A DNA stretch of 64,000 nt from Eucalyptus grandis (GCF_016545825.1 NC_052612.1:6634001-6698000), one strand, 5' to 3'; counted from the first letter of the stretch, positions 9,460-22,207 are shown. Numbers and translations: made by a program. Notes: generated by a model not told the origin, from the letters alone.

Positions 9460-10333
9460 GGGTGCGAGAGTGAGATGTAGAGGAGTCCGTGTGTATCTAA
9501 TGACTCTTTCGGGACGTTTGGGTGGACAAGGGGAACTTTTTTATGTTTTTTTAGTTGCTTTACGGGTTACTTTTATCGGCACAGTTCAGCCGGGGTTTCT
9601 TTCCGGATTGGGCGCTTTCAAGAATTTTGGGTGGACTCGGGGTTTATACGAGAGGTAGAAAAAGCCAAGGGAACAGGAGGCAGGTGGGACCCTTCAGCCC
9701 GTGCTTTTTCCTTTTTTCCATTAAGAGGACGGAGACGAGGAAAGCATATCCGGCCCGCTCGACTTTTGGCAATCGCAGAAGCTCTCTCGTTGATAAAGCT
9801 CGGACGTGAGGTGAGTTGAGTCATGCACAAGTACACCAAATTGAAACTCTTCCGCACGTGGAGATAGCTTCAGACAACTTAGATGCCGTGAATTGTGTCA
9901 TTTCCTTGGAACTTCTAGATCCGTCATCCAGGATTGTGATCTTCTATTGACCCAACTAGAAGCAGAAATTAAACAAAAATAAGAACCCAAAGAAGCAAAT
10001 CGTGTTGCGGATTGAGTAGTCAAGACCCACCGAGTTAGAACCCTTCCATCCAATTGGGTTGTTTATCCCCTCATTTCCTTTGGTAAATTTAAGTCTTGAA
10101 TTTGGTACTAGTTATAATTCATCTTTGAGTTAGTAATCAAAAGTTATTTTCGACCAAAAAAAAAAAAAAAAAACCACTAATGACGTACCGACCCAAAAAA
10201 AAAAACCACCGATGACGTGCTAATTCGATGTTGTTGATTTTGTGCGTACAAAGTCCAAATCAACACTAATGACGTCGTATATGGCGTGCTAAAAGTTGTT
10301 CATGAGTTGAATTTTTGCAATTACGTGCCCAAT
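9460..10333. other. Intergenic with A-tract retroposon tails
   Basis: No gene is seen. Near 10140-10220 two A tracts each follow a 'cgacc' end. They are bordered by related blocks (accactaatgacgt and accaccgatgacgt), which suggests small LINE or SINE tail insertions. Confidence 0.4.
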
Positions 10334-10678
10334 GAATTTTGACACTCTTGAGTGGGAAATCACTAAATTGTTAACTTTTTCCAAATGCCTGACGGGTTTC
10401 ATAGGATTGGTTTGGCGAGTAGAGATAAAAAGTTAGCACGCAAGTAAGTTAAAAGCACGGTGTAAATTAGATTCTCCCAATCAATGAGCATAAACGAGAA
10501 CATGGGGGCGAAAAAGGTTGTTACCAGCATTGAAAAAGTGGACTTTTGAGAAGCTCCAATCACTGAAATGTTGCGTATTCGGCAAGATGCAAGTAAGTCT
10601 ATCCATCGAGAGTAAGTATTTAGAGAAATGCATAAACAGATATTAAATCAATAGATATGTTTAGAAAAATGTCATACA

Positions 10679-10860
10679 TAGCTTTTTTAGCTCAGTTATA
10701 TAGAGCTTACTTTAGTAAGCAAGAGGTCTTGACTTTGATTCTCAACGAGATCCTTTTTCTTTTGACTTGTAATATTTCCTTTTTTCACATTCAATCTTCT
10801 TCCTAACAATTTTTTTGATAAACAAAAATTCAATCGAGCCAAAAAATGAATTGCTTAATA
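10679..10860 (+). mobile_element. tRNA-derived SINE-like module, copy a
   Basis: The sequence holds tagctcagttatatagag (A-box-like) and ggtcttgactttgattctc (degenerate B-box-like) about 45 bp apart, then a T-rich tail. This is the layout of a tRNA-headed plant SINE and not a functional tRNA, since no cloverleaf can be closed. Confidence 0.5.
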
Positions 10861-11483
10861 CATGATAGAGCCAACATATATACATACTATATATGTGTTT
10901 TTTCTCAGTACAAATGGTTATACGAGGACCCAATTAGTAAGAGGGAGGTCTTGAATTTGACTCTCAATAAGAGCATTTGTCATTCAAACTTGATATGCCC
11001 TCTAAATGATTCTCAGTCGCCTGTTTAGTAATCTAAATCGCCATCACAATAGTCTAAATCATATAATAGAGAAAGAGTACTAAAGACATGGATCTCAAGC
11101 CCAAATGATACTTATTAGCATGCGAGTGATCATCTGAATTTGGATGCTCTTGAGGGTGGGAAGTCACTAAATTATTAACTTTTTTCCAACACCGGTCGGG
11201 TTCCATGGGATTGTTTCCGCTATTAGAGATTAAAAAAAAAGTTAGCATGCAAGTAATTTAAAAGCACAGTATAAATTCGGTTCTCCCAATCAACGAGTAT
11301 AAACGAGAATATGGGGGCGAAAAAATTGTTACAAGAACTAAAACGTGGACTTTTCGAGAAGCTCCGATAACAGAAATGTCGCATATTCGGCGAGATGCAA
11401 GCACGTCCATCCATCGAGCCTTAGTTTTTGGAGAAATGCACAAACAGATATTGAATGAATAAAAACGTTTAGAAAAATGTCAT

Positions 11484-11700
11484 AAATAGCTTTTTTAGCT
11501 CAGTTAAATAGAGTTTACTTTAGTAAGCGAGAGGTCTTGACTTTGAATCTCAACGAGATCCTTTGTACTATGACTCGTAATATTTTTTTTTTTTCACATC
11601 CAATGTACTTCGTAACAATTTTTTTGATAAAACAAACTTCAACCGAGCCAAAAAAAAATTAGTCACTTAATACATGATAGAGCCAACATATACATACTAT
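11484..11700 (+). mobile_element. tRNA-derived SINE-like module, copy b
   Basis: This is the second copy of the A-box/B-box-like module inside the tandem duplication, with the same T-rich tail and the same following segment (acttaatacatgatagagccaac). Confidence 0.5.
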
Positions 11701-12136
11701 ATATGTGTGTGTGTTTTTTCTTAGTGCAAATGGTTATACGAGCACCCAATTAGTAGGGGGGAGGTTGAGTTTGACTCTCAACAAGACAATTTGTCATTCA
11801 AAATTTTTCATAACAATTTTTTTTATAAACAAAAAATTCAATTGAGCCAAAAAATTTGTCACTTAATACGTCATAAAGCCAACATATACATGTAATTCAT
11901 TTTTCTTGGTACAAATGGGAATATGAGCACCCATTTAGTAAGCTGGAGGTTTTGAGTTCGACTCTCAAATAATATTTCTTTTTGTAAATTCAAACTTCTT
12001 CATAACAAATTTTTTTATTAATAAAAAGATCGATCGAACCAAAAAAATTGTCACTTAATACATCATAGAGCCAACATGTACATACAATATATTATGTTCC
12101 GTTTTCTCGGTACAAATGGGATACGAGCACCCATTT
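11700..12136 (+). mobile_element. Further SINE-like modules (second type)
   Basis: Two to three truncated repeats of 'cttagtgcaaatggttatacgagcaccc...' are seen, with gagttcgactctca (a good B-box match) near 11955. Related single copies lie at 10905-11000 and 17233-17370. Confidence 0.45.
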
Positions 12137-12547
12137 AAGGCGTGTTTAGTAACGCTTCTATTCTCGATAACAATTTCTAATAAAAAATGATTCTTTTTTA
12201 TTTTGTTCCCGGGAACAATTTCTAACCATTTTAAGCCGTTTGGGGTGCATTTGGTAACATTTCTGTTTAAAAATTGTTTTGGGAACAAAAATAGAAAAAA
12301 TGTATTTGTGCTTCAGGAAACAATTTTTGAAAAAAAAACGCGTTTGGTAAATCTGTTCTAAAAATATAAAAATAATATAAACACGTTTGGTAAATTTGTA
12401 TAATTTTTTATTTCTTTTAATTTTTTAATATTTTATTTTATTTTTTCGATTTTCTTTCTTATTTTCTTATTTATTTTTCATTTTTTCTTCTTTTGGCCAG
12501 TCGCCGGCCTCGGCCATGGCCGGCAACCGGCCGACGAGGGCCAGTGG
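12137..12547 (+). mobile_element. Left part of a MITE-like element split by an LTR
   Basis: It starts ggcgtgtttagtaacgcttc and contains an inner, second such start near 12240 (ggggtgcatttggtaacattt). It ends in a GC-rich core with the phrase gccggcaaccggccgacgagggcc. The matching right part resumes at 15955 beyond the inserted LTR. Confidence 0.5.
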
Positions 12548-15500
12548 TGTCACGCCTCGGACTCGAGCACGTGCCCATCCTTATCCGGTCGATAATAATT
12601 TGCTACTTCCCAGGATGAGTCGCCGACCCTTTCCATTTTATTGCACATGCGGAAGCGAAAAGAAATCCCCTGATAGTAATCATCTCGGGATAGAAAAACA
12701 GTATAATAGATTCATACACAAACATGCTTTTATATATACACTGAGTCATGAACACGAGTGTCTATGGCCAAAGACTACAAAAGACGGCCTTCCAAAAAGA
12801 AGCGGTCCTAAGCGGCCTATGCTTCCGATCACCTCCTCTCGGCTCCGGGTCCTCCACTCGACGACCACCCCTGAAAATGTTGTCCCACAACGGGGTGAGA
12901 TATCATCTCAGCGAGTCTAAGCTCTAAACCCCAATTAGGAGGGAAATATGCCAAGAAGCGTCCTAAGCACGCAATCACACAATCAAGAGACTTACCTCGT
13001 CTCAGATCCACCCTGCAGGTCAGTATAATTTATCTCACAAACAACAGGAGAGCATGAGCAACAAATAAGCTCCAATAACTTAAACGCCACACTCAATTCA
13101 TCATGCGTTCCTAGTTTTGATCTCGGCATATAGCACGGCCTACTCTTAGTTCGGCGGTCTTCTAGCATTGCCAGGCTTCGTCTCACCCCCATTGAGCACG
13201 GCACGTCTCTTTATCAGACGACTTTCCCGAAGGAGCATAGGGTCCGAGAATCAGCTGCGGCCAGGCTTCCCGTTGTCCGGGGTATCCCAAATAAGGATAA
13301 CGTCCGGCTCAACAGCCGGGACGATTTCTCTTGACCATCACACGATCACTCGGATGGCCCGGGGGCACCATGCATTGCACTCAAATGCTTTAATTAAAAT
13401 GGTGAGCCTGGCCTTTTTCTTCGTATTAGAAATTCACATGAAATTACTCGTGTGTGGGTACACGGTCAACTTGATCCAGAAAAATTGATATTCATCCTTT
13501 TTGAAATCCCACTATTTCATATAGTACTAAAAACCATTTTCAGTATCAAAACCCGACACACTGGGATTTTCTGAATAAATATTGAAATTCACAATTTTGG
13601 AATTAAATACCAAAAATCCAATCAGCACTCAATTTGCATAATTTAACACTCAATTGCATAAATTAACCACACCATTGCATTCAGCATGAAATTCGGTCAC
13701 CGCCTATCCCGGTCTAATTTCCGAAAAAATAATTAATTATTAAATAATTACTGAAATTAATTAAATAAATCAATTTAAATTCTAAAAATACTAACCTAGG
13801 CCAGAATCATTAAATTAAATATCAATACGGACTCGGAAAATTCTCGAACCCTTCTAGATAAACAGTACAATTTATTTAGGCCTTAGCCAAACCATGCTAA
13901 CCACCTAACATGCTCAATTAAATAATTCAATTTCTAATTTAATCTAACTAACCACCTAATTCCTAATAAAATAAATCTAACACCCCTTAAACATCATTAA
14001 CCTACTAAGTAGAGTTTAGAGTATAAACTCACCGGTGTATCGCGAAAAACCGGTTCACCGCGACGACGACGCGACGGCGGCCGAAATCTAAATTTTCGGC
14101 GGCGTCGACGAACTTGGGCCGGGCCTAAACTTAGCCCAACAAATCTCAGCCCAACTGAGATTTGTTGCTGAAACGGGCCGGGCTTCACTGGACTGAGCTG
14201 ACTTCAAGATGGGCTGCTGGACTTGGGCTTAAAGATTGGGCTGCTGGAATTCGCTGTACTAAGCTTCAAATGGGCTGAAGACTGCTGATTCGGTGGGCCT
14301 GGCTTTTGATGGACTGGCCTGTGCGGGCTGCTGCAGCTAAAGTCCACGACTGGGCCTGACTTCAATTGGGCCGGAGAGAGGGGCAGCGAGGAGTTGCTGG
14401 GCGAAGCACAGGCAAAGGAGAAAGAGCAGCTTCGTGGGAGATCTTCGGCTTTGCCGGCGTGTGGACGACGTTGCTGGCAGGAGATGGGCTCGGTCCAGTT
14501 GGCGTGAGCGGAGGAAAGAAGATGGGACCAGGCGGCGTTGGTTCGGTGGTTTGTGGCTTCGTTTGCTGCAGACTGACCGAAGAAGTCCCAGCGTTGGAGA
14601 TGAAGACACTGTGAAGATGGGCCTCCGATTGGAGACTTTAACCTCGTGCCGTCCAAGTAAGGACACGAAGAAAGTGGGGGCAGGCGCGCAGCTAGAGGAG
14701 TCAACCAGGTGGCCTCGCTTGAAAATAAACAGAGAAGCAGCTTCGGCCACTTGTTGGAGTCAACACACGGGCAGCTTGCTCGTGTCTTCCATTGACTGTG
14801 GGCGCTGTAACTTGCTGATCAACACTCGGCAGAAGGAAGCAGGGCTCGCGGACGTGGAGAACAAGAGATGGTGGGAATGGCAGAGAGCGTGGGAAGGGAG
14901 CTTCGACAAAAACGAAAGAAAGAAAAGGACAGATGCAATCGGTCTTCAGCTCATCGCACGAAGGGAGAGAGGCGGTGGAGAGGCGTGTGAAGGAAGCCAA
15001 GGAGGGGCCCAATATCCTCAACCCTTAGTCATTGCCTTAATTGCTTGTCCCCTTCATAATACTTTCTAGCCAATTATCCATAAATGGCTCAAATTAAAGT
15101 CTCAAATTCAGCCCCCCAAGCTTAATCCGAATTTCACTAAAAAAGAGCTTCAATCTCTCCACTCAATTTCTTCACCAATTCTCTAAGTCGAGGTCCAATT
15201 TCGCAAGGAAAAATCCCGAACAATTTTATGTAAGTCCCCGACGCTCAAATGCTCGGTTTAGAAGTCCCAATTTCCATCGATTTAGCCCATCTGAATTTCC
15301 GCTGATTTTCCGTAACGTCCGAATCAATTTTCCACAAAATCCCGGAATCTTTGAAAATTTCTCGGAGAGTGAGTCGACGTTCCTAAAATAGCTTGTGACA
15401 CCTCAGAACTTTCAATTTTTGAAATCGGGTTCAAATTCACGGTTATTTTCAATCCGGCGCGCTTTTAACGTGACCTAGTCTATCGGGTAGCTTTTAGGAA

Positions 15501-15954
15501 TTTTTAGTGCAATTGACCCGTGATCGATTTATCTCGAGTCACAATGTACATCTTCGACACATTGACGACTCTCAATTGTCGTGAAAATCTCAAGGTTTCA
15601 AATACGAACACAGGGTACCCAAAACGATAGAAAATCAATTTAGTGCCGATCGATGAGAATTTTGCAAGCATGTGGAATCACCCACATTTTGATCACTCAT
15701 CTCAATCGAAAAGACCTATCTCTGATCTCTGATCGATTTTTAAGTGTGATGTAATGACCCTTGCAAATTAGCACGGTCGAGCAGTTGATTCCTGGTCGAA
15801 TTCTCAAGCCTTTTGCGTTAAAATCCCTTAATAATTTTCCCATATAGTCTAGTTATCTCATGAGTGATCGGCTCAGAAAATAACACTATAGATGTGTCGA
15901 CGAAAGGCTCGATTTATTCCATTGAAATCAGATTTGAAAAATCAGGAAGTCACA
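12548..15954 (-). mobile_element. Probable solo LTR of a long-LTR Ty3/gypsy element
   Basis: The block begins TGTCACGCC and ends GTCACA on the plus strand, so it reads TGTGAC...TGACA on the minus strand. It is flanked by AGTGG (12543-12547) and GGTGG (15955-15959), a 5-bp duplication with one mismatch. It interrupts the GC-rich core of a MITE-like element whose halves lie on both sides. No gag or pol is present. A length of 3.4 kb is large, but long LTRs occur in some plant gypsy lineages. Open frames in the GC-rich part (14.2-15.0 kb) lie on both strands and look like chance. Confidence 0.6.
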
Positions 15955-16503
15955 GGTGGCCTCGCCCAGCCACGGCGAGGCTCGCCGGCCCTCGACGAGC
16001 TCAACCTCGCCCAGCCACGGCGAGGCTCACCGGCCCTCAACGAGCTCGGCCTCGCCGACCCGGGCAAGATCACGCTCGCCCAGCCCAGCGCGAAGTCGGC
16101 CTCGCCTTGGCTGGGCCAGCTCGAGCTTGCCCAGATCCGGCGAGGCCGAGCTCACCCAGCCAAGGTGAGGCTAAGCCTCGCCAGGGGCCGGCGACACTCC
16201 GGCGAGGTCACCGGCCCTCAACGGCGTCGCCGGCCCTCAACGGCCATGGCCGAGGCTATCGACCGACCAAATAAAATAAAATAAAAAGATAGAAGAAAAT
16301 GGAAGAGAGAGAAAAAGTGTTCATAAATTTTGTTCCAGAAACAATAAACAACTTTTTTTTTTTGTTTCTTGTTTCCGTTCCAGATGTGTTTCTGGAAACA
16401 AAAAAATAATTTTGGAACAAAAACGCAAACAAACGCGTTTCTGTTTCAAAAAACAAAAATTTGTGTTCTGGGAATAGAAACACATTTTAACAAAATGAGC
16501 CCT
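15955..16503 (+). mobile_element. Right part of the split MITE-like element
   Basis: The GC-rich core (gcgaggctc repeated in variants, 15955-16250) continues into an AT-rich arm ending caaaatgagcccttgg. The reverse complement of that arm resembles the left end at 12137 (gg-c-tc/gtgttt...gt/cttctattc). Confidence 0.5.
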
Positions 16504-17232
16504 TGGTAACTTGTCCAAAATTTCAATTCCCAAAATAGAATTGCGTTTAGTAATATGCTCAAAATTTCTACTCAAAATCATTTTCTTTTAATTTTTAAAT
16601 AATTTTATTACTTTTTTCCTTTTTTTTCTTCTTTTCTTTTTTCCTTTCTCTCTCATGTTCTTCTTCTTCAAGTGGCTAGTCGCCGGACCAGCGACCGGCT
16701 AGACGAGGGCCGGCAACCTCATCGGAATGTCACTAGCCCTTAGCGAGGCTCGCCTAGCCTCACCGGTGTCCAGCCAGGCCTCGACGGGCCGGGCAAGCCT
16801 CGCTGGTGACCAGGTGGGCCTCGCCGATGGCCGAGTGGGCCTCAGGGGCTAGGCAAGGCCCCCGCGCGGTGGCTAGGCTTGCCTCCGGTGAACTCGCTGG
16901 ACCTCGCCCTGGCTTGGCGAGCCTCTGACAAGCTCATCAGACCGGTTGTCAGCAACCGGCAATAGTGGGTGGTGGACGGCAACCGCAGCAGTGGATGAAG
17001 AAGAAGGAAAGGGAAGAAGAAGAAGATAAAATATGGACTTGATTCTTGGATTTGTTCTCAAGAACAAGAATCAACTTCTTCTTTTTTAATTCTTTATTAT
17101 GTTCCAAATCCACTTCCCTAAAAAAAAAAAAATCCCAAAAACAAAAATTTTACCATACACGATTCCGTTCCAAAACTACTTCCGGGAACAAAAGAATAAA
17201 ATTTGACACTGTTTGGCTGGTTACCAAACAGG
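16504..17232 (+). mobile_element. Second MITE-like element of the same family
   Basis: It has AT-rich arms (ggtaacttgtccaaaatttc and, reversed, gacctgtttggtaaccagcc) around a GC-rich core with the same gcgaggctcgcc phrases. It probably belongs to the same non-autonomous family. The ends are approximate. Confidence 0.45.
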
Positions 17233-17370
17233 TCCTTAGCAAGCTAAAGTTTTGAGTCCAACTCTTAACGAGAGCATTTGTCTAGTGACTTATAATCTTT
17301 CTTTCTTCTACATTCAAATTTTCGTAACAACTTTCTTGATAAACATTCAAACTTCTGTCTTCTTGATGCT
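17233..17370 (+). mobile_element. SINE-like fragment
   Basis: It contains ttagcaagctaaagttttgagtccaactctt (B-box-like) followed by a T-rich tail similar to 10750-10850. Confidence 0.4.
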
Positions 17371-19206
17371 GTTATAATCAGGGAAACGGAACTCTAGTGG
17401 GAATGGAACTCATTGCGGTGATGCTAGAGGGAAGTTGATGCTGACGAATCTCACTGGAACATGCAGAGGACAGAAAATCTTAGAGCTGGGGAAAATGAAT
17501 GGGTTTGGGATTAAATCTGGCTAAGTTATTGCCCCGAAACTGACTCACCCAGGCCATGGTCAGCTCTAAAGGAAATCTAGAAAAAGAATAATGACTAATG
17601 TTCTTTATTGTTCAAGCAAAGAGACATTTTCTATCGGCTAAACCTTATGCTTCTCACATTCAATGCTTGTGTTCCATCTGAAGTTATTTCTTACCACATA
17701 ATTGTCGACAACCTAATTTGACCAATAAACGCAGTACATCTATATAGTATCTGGAGAGCAGCTGTTTTTGCTAGCTAAGGATTACATCAAGTATCTTTTT
17801 AGTGGATGTTTGAGTGTTAGGTCAACCCGTGCGATACCCCAGTGAGGAAGATTTTACAAGGAGCTAATTGGTTAGTGTTGAAAATTGAGATCCATTTTCT
17901 AAAACTAGCTAATTTCTTCTATTGTAATCTAGAAGCTCCTAAGTAAAGGTTTTGGTAGTGGAAGTTGTGGTCTAACAATGTCCAAGTTAAGAGATGTTTG
18001 GATGAATGGCCGTGGACAGTTGTAAAGCAAAAATATGTCTGACAAAAGCAGGAATCTTTCCTTGAAGAATACGGTGGGTGGCTTTATGAGTAAAGCAAGA
18101 ACTAGTTTGTGTAAGGTGGTGGAAGCATCAGATAAACTCCAGCCACGTGAACATCCCGTCCTACAATTATGTAACGCCACATTTCTATCAAATAAATAAA
18201 CGATATTCTTGTCTCATAAATCTTTTTCTATATTCCTCAAAGTATTCATCCTTGTCCATTCCCCTACATCAACTATACCATAAACATATACATTTACACA
18301 TACAAACAAAAAATATCATTGATATCAAAGTCATTCTTCGGCACAATCTCACAATTTCCAACAGTTAGAGAAGGCGATAATTAATATCCCGACCTAGTGG
18401 GACGGTCCTGAGAAGTAGAGGCGCAGGGAGAGAATATAGACAAGATTTGTCTTCCAGCTATGATAATGACCTCTGAACAATTCATCTTCCTTTTCCCCAG
18501 TCATTTTAGATGGAACAGCGATATCATTCCACGGTTCTAGTTTTGCAGTGATCCGAAGCTTGATCTTGGTAGACGATGAGAAAGCTGTCTTGTGTAGTTG
18601 TTACACCATCTGTCATGGAATTTTCGTGCAAAATTTCACAAGAACAAGGTCAGATGAATGAAGGATTGAAGTCTATGTCATTCTGTTTTGTTGCAGTATG
18701 AATGACTGAGTTCAAGTTGATTCAAAGCGTTAGAGCAATTGGGACTTGACAGGCTGCTTCATCGGGTGAGGACTTCTTCGTTCCAACTTTTTCTCTCCCT
18801 TTTGATTCGTTTTCATTTCTGCTATTGATTTCGTCATTTTTGCTTAGGTTGCTACCTAATAGGCAGAATTTTTGTAACATTTGATATGATATGCAAATAC
18901 ACATTACTTGTGTATATCTCGAAAATTCCCACATTTAGACACTGCTTTAGGCTGGCTTCCAAAAAAATGCCCTTCTATTAATCTTCCGAGCGTTAAAAAC
19001 TACAAATACAAACTAAAAAAGTCAGATTGTGAGAGCAACTTCTGTTTGCTCTTTCTTTTGTTTTGCATTGCATATTGGTCCTTCCCCTATTTTTGCATGC
19101 TGACAGCTAATCATAAACACCAAGTTGCTTCAAAGGTCGTGGTTGAAACAAGCATATACTGAAATGTAGAGGCAAAAGAAATTATGTAGGTTCTCGAAAC
19201 TCTGGT
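17371..19206. other. Intergenic, nothing recognised
   Basis: Short frames only; none shows a domain. The last 100 bases are the 3' side of the next receptor-kinase pseudogene. Confidence 0.45.
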
Positions 19207-20624
19207 GGTTGACCGCAGGGACATCACCCGATCCCAGTATGTTGAGCTTTTTGATGGCAATGATTTGGCCGCTGGCCACTTCGGCCCTGTAAACGCTCCC
19301 GAACTAGCCCTTCCGATGCAGTACTTTTCACTTTGCAGTCATTGGTAGCCTTGGCGATGTCATTGAATGTGAACTTCCCTTCCCTTCCCCATATGATCGA
19401 CTTGGATTGCTCTTGCTTCACAAGACTCTTGATCTCTTCATCGAATTCCTTGTTTCGCCACCGAAGTGCCAGAATCACAGCAATTGAAATCACCAGAAAT
19501 AGTAAGCAGCGTGACGCGGGGTCACACCAATAAAAACCTTTTCCCTATGGTCGGTCGATTTACCGCTCATCCCACAAGGAGATAATACGGTCGTGTTTCC
19601 ACACAAACCCGGATTCGCGATTAAAGCACTTCCCCGTGCTTGTTGGGAGAGGCGACCACTACGAACCACACTAATTGGCTTGTTGCACGATAAGTCTATT
19701 GAGCTTCAACTCCTCATGCTGGTGAGAGGAGCTGGGATCGTACCCGACAATTTGTTATGCAAAAGATTGAGATTTTCCAATTCGGTGAACTTTGCTAAAT
19801 TGGAAGGAATTGATCCTGCTAGAGAATCGTGGCTCAGGTCCGGGAGATTCTGTAGCGTGAACAAGTTCCCCAGCTCTGGCGATATGACATCCAACATATT
19901 GTTGTTGCTCAAGTTCAAGCTTAGTAAATTCTTGCAATTCGCTAGCTCTTCCGCTATGCTACCGCTCAATGCCTTCTCCCCGACAAATCAATATATTCTA
20001 GCTTCGATAAGTTTCCTAACTAGGTGGGAATATCTCCAGCCAAATGGTTGTAGCTCAAGTTCAGCCTAATCAACGCCCCCAGACTTACCAAATCATCGGG
20101 AATTTTCCTGGTCCATTCATTGCCATATGGAGTCGATCGTGCAATTGAGACAATTTCTTAAGCTCCGGCGAGATGCGGCTGGGGATTTTGTTACCATCTA
20201 TCTGCAAATTCGTGACATTCGTGCACTCTCCCATTCTGCGAGAGATTCCCGACAAATCGGTTGTTGCCGAGGACCGAGGCTTATAAAGTCCGGATTGAGA
20301 TAAACTCCAAACGCACTCATGACATCTGCGGTGAACCGATTGCTGTCCAGACGGACTCTCGTTAGCCAGGACAATTCCTAAGCAGTTGGGCAGCGGATAG
20401 GTGAAGTTATTCCCATCGACCACGAGATATCAAAGAGCAAAGCCGCTGCATATATCTGGCGGCAGCTCTCTGGTGAAGCTGTTGTTCGAAAAGTTAACAT
20501 TGCCCAGAGAATGGCTGTACTTGCCAAAATCACGGGGTATGCCTCCCGAGAAATTGTTCATGAACAAAGAGATGGACTGTAAGTGATGCTACGTCATGGC
20601 TTTTTCCTTCCCAGCCCTGATCTC
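19207..20624 (-). pseudogene. LRR receptor-like kinase pseudogene, copy 2
   Basis: On the minus strand, 20620 to about 19700 encodes the same LRR series as copy 1 with several frame breaks, including one near 20090-20110. The interval 19224-19493 encodes the post-LRR basic and juxtamembrane region (DEEIKSLVKQEQSKS, GKFTFNDIAKATND) and the start of the glycine loop, where the frame is lost. No C-lobe follows. At its 5' end it meets a solo LTR, then a PR-10 fragment, so it is the same chimera as at 1-2.5 kb and 52.8-54.5 kb. Confidence 0.8.
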
Positions 20625-21241
20625 TGTTAAGGACATATATCACCAGAGAGCAGATGGTGCTGGTACAGCAGATGGTGCTGCTGAAACTGTTGCTGATATT
20701 AGAACAGAGGATGCTGTGAAGGCTGATAAAGCAAGAAGAAAATCAGTAGAAATGAATGGCTAAGATAAAGAGTAATGAAGTTGATGATCAACGATGGAAA
20801 AGCAGTCAAAGAGGATAAACAAGGATTGCGGATTCGGATTCAGATTACCTCTATGAAGATACATAAAGTCGTTGGTTAGTTATAAAGTGAAAACAGAAGT
20901 TAGTTGTTCTGTTAAGTCTTCACCTTCCCTATATAGCTTCGTAATGAGAAAGAGAGAGGTAAGGAAAAATAGTAATCATTCTTGAGATATTCATTCTTCT
21001 GGTTACTGCAGAAAGCTAGAGAGAGAAAGAGTGATGAGAGTATAGAGAGCTTTTCTTTCAATTGATGTAAAGATCTTGAAGTACATTGAGATCAAATACT
21101 GAAGAGTATATACAGAGTTTCATTGATCAATCTCGATTCATACATCTATACTTTCCTATTTCTGTGTTCTTCAATTCTTCTGTAACAGAAGCTTCGGCAT
21201 TGTTGAATCTTCTGTATGAATGCATCATCTTCAACAATCTC
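20620..21241 (+). mobile_element. Solo LTR (copia-type), perfect 5-bp target-site duplication
   Basis: The LTR is 20625-21236 (612 bp). It begins TGTTAAGG and ends TTCAACA, flanked by ATCTC on both sides (20620-20624 and 21237-21241). It contains a ctatatag TATA motif near 20933. The empty site is seen in the paralogous sequence near 1950. No internal domain or second LTR is present, so it is the product of LTR-LTR recombination. Confidence 0.85.
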
Positions 21242-21710
21242 CTCTTCTTCAACTTGAAGTGCCTCCTTGGTGGTATACTTGCTGGTCATCTTGCAAACCG
21301 ACCTTCATCACTGACAGCCTCTCAAACTTGACCTCGTAATCAATCGACTCGAGTTTGTCGTCTAATGTGTCACCTTCGATTATCGTCTACCTACACACGA
21401 AGTTCTCCTTGTCGAGCTCATTGATCCGGTGCTTCACATTCTTGAAATGACTAGCTGCATTTGTGACCAAACAAGACTTACATTTGGAAACTCCCGGCTT
21501 GATGAGTGTCTGTTGAGTGTTCGTACCTTCGGCGATATTAACTTGCTCGATGCTCCCGGCTCCTCCGTTGCCTTGCACGAGCTCCACGCTCTTTATGAAC
21601 TGAGGCAGGAGTTTTGGGATCAGGGAATTCAACCCGACGATTAAGGCCTTGAACATGTGAGCTGGAGCAATCGGGCACGTGAGCTCTTGTGTGATGCTGG
21701 TTGCACCCAT
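21242..21710 (-). pseudogene. PR-10/Bet v 1-like pseudogene belonging to chimera copy 2
   Basis: Exon 1 is 21527-21710 (184 nt), intact from MGATSITQ to a GT donor, with LIPKLLPQFIKSV and the loop GNGGAGS. Exon 2 starts at 21454 after an AG acceptor and reads HFKNVKHRINELDKENFVCR, then TAG. It then loses frame and ends mid-exon at the LTR. This is the best-preserved exon 1 of the chimeric subfamily, which is distinct from the PPAKMFKA subfamily. Confidence 0.75.
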
Positions 21711-22207
21711 GGCTATTGGCAATGAGAAAGAAATAACCCCAGAGAAGTTCGTGCTTCTGAGTCCTGTCAATGCCTCCTATTTATGGTTAGAATTATGCGA
21801 ATAGGTAGGCTTGGTTTGGCAAGAGTCACGTTTGAGGAAAATAGAAGAGTCGAGGATTTGCGGCCTAAAGAAATATATAATAAGAATGTACTTTTCCTTA
21901 ATGATTTTACTTATTGCGGTTCATGAAAAATTGTGCCACCTTGATATGTTTCGATGATCGAATCCGGATCGAGTGGGATTGATAGTCCATATTTGAAATA
22001 TTAGGCCACAGTTTACCATGAATTCATTTCACTCATGTATCCTCTCCATGTAGCGCAGTTTACCAAATGCCATAAAAACCACTACACCAGATTCCTGTCA
22101 CACCTTTCATTCTCTTATTCTCAGCAAAGACTGGAACAACAACAATCACCAGCCCAACATGCTTTAACTTCGAACACCAAGTGACTCAAACGCTTCTTGT
22201 CTTCTAT
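21711..22207. other. Shared PR-10 flank
   Basis: No gene. The stretch aligns with parts of 2470-2640 and 3370-3820 and separates the chimera from the next PR-10 copy as in the other blocks. Confidence 0.5.

Larger units (their letters stand above)
10334..11900 (+). repeat. Tandem duplication of about 800 bp
   Basis: The segment from about 10334 recurs from about 11136 in the same order, with 802-808 bp spacing measured at the landmarks gaatttt...ctcttgag and gaaatgca.aaacagatatt. Both units end in SINE-like modules. The copies differ by many substitutions and small indels, so the duplication is old. Confidence 0.7.

Noticed and set aside
10684..10755. Possible tRNA gene
   Set aside because: A- and B-box-like motifs are present but acceptor and anticodon stems cannot be formed; a SINE head fits better.
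14204..15069. Several frames of 130-210 codons on both strands
   Set aside because: They lie inside the putative 3.4-kb LTR in GC-rich sequence and show no gag or other domain.
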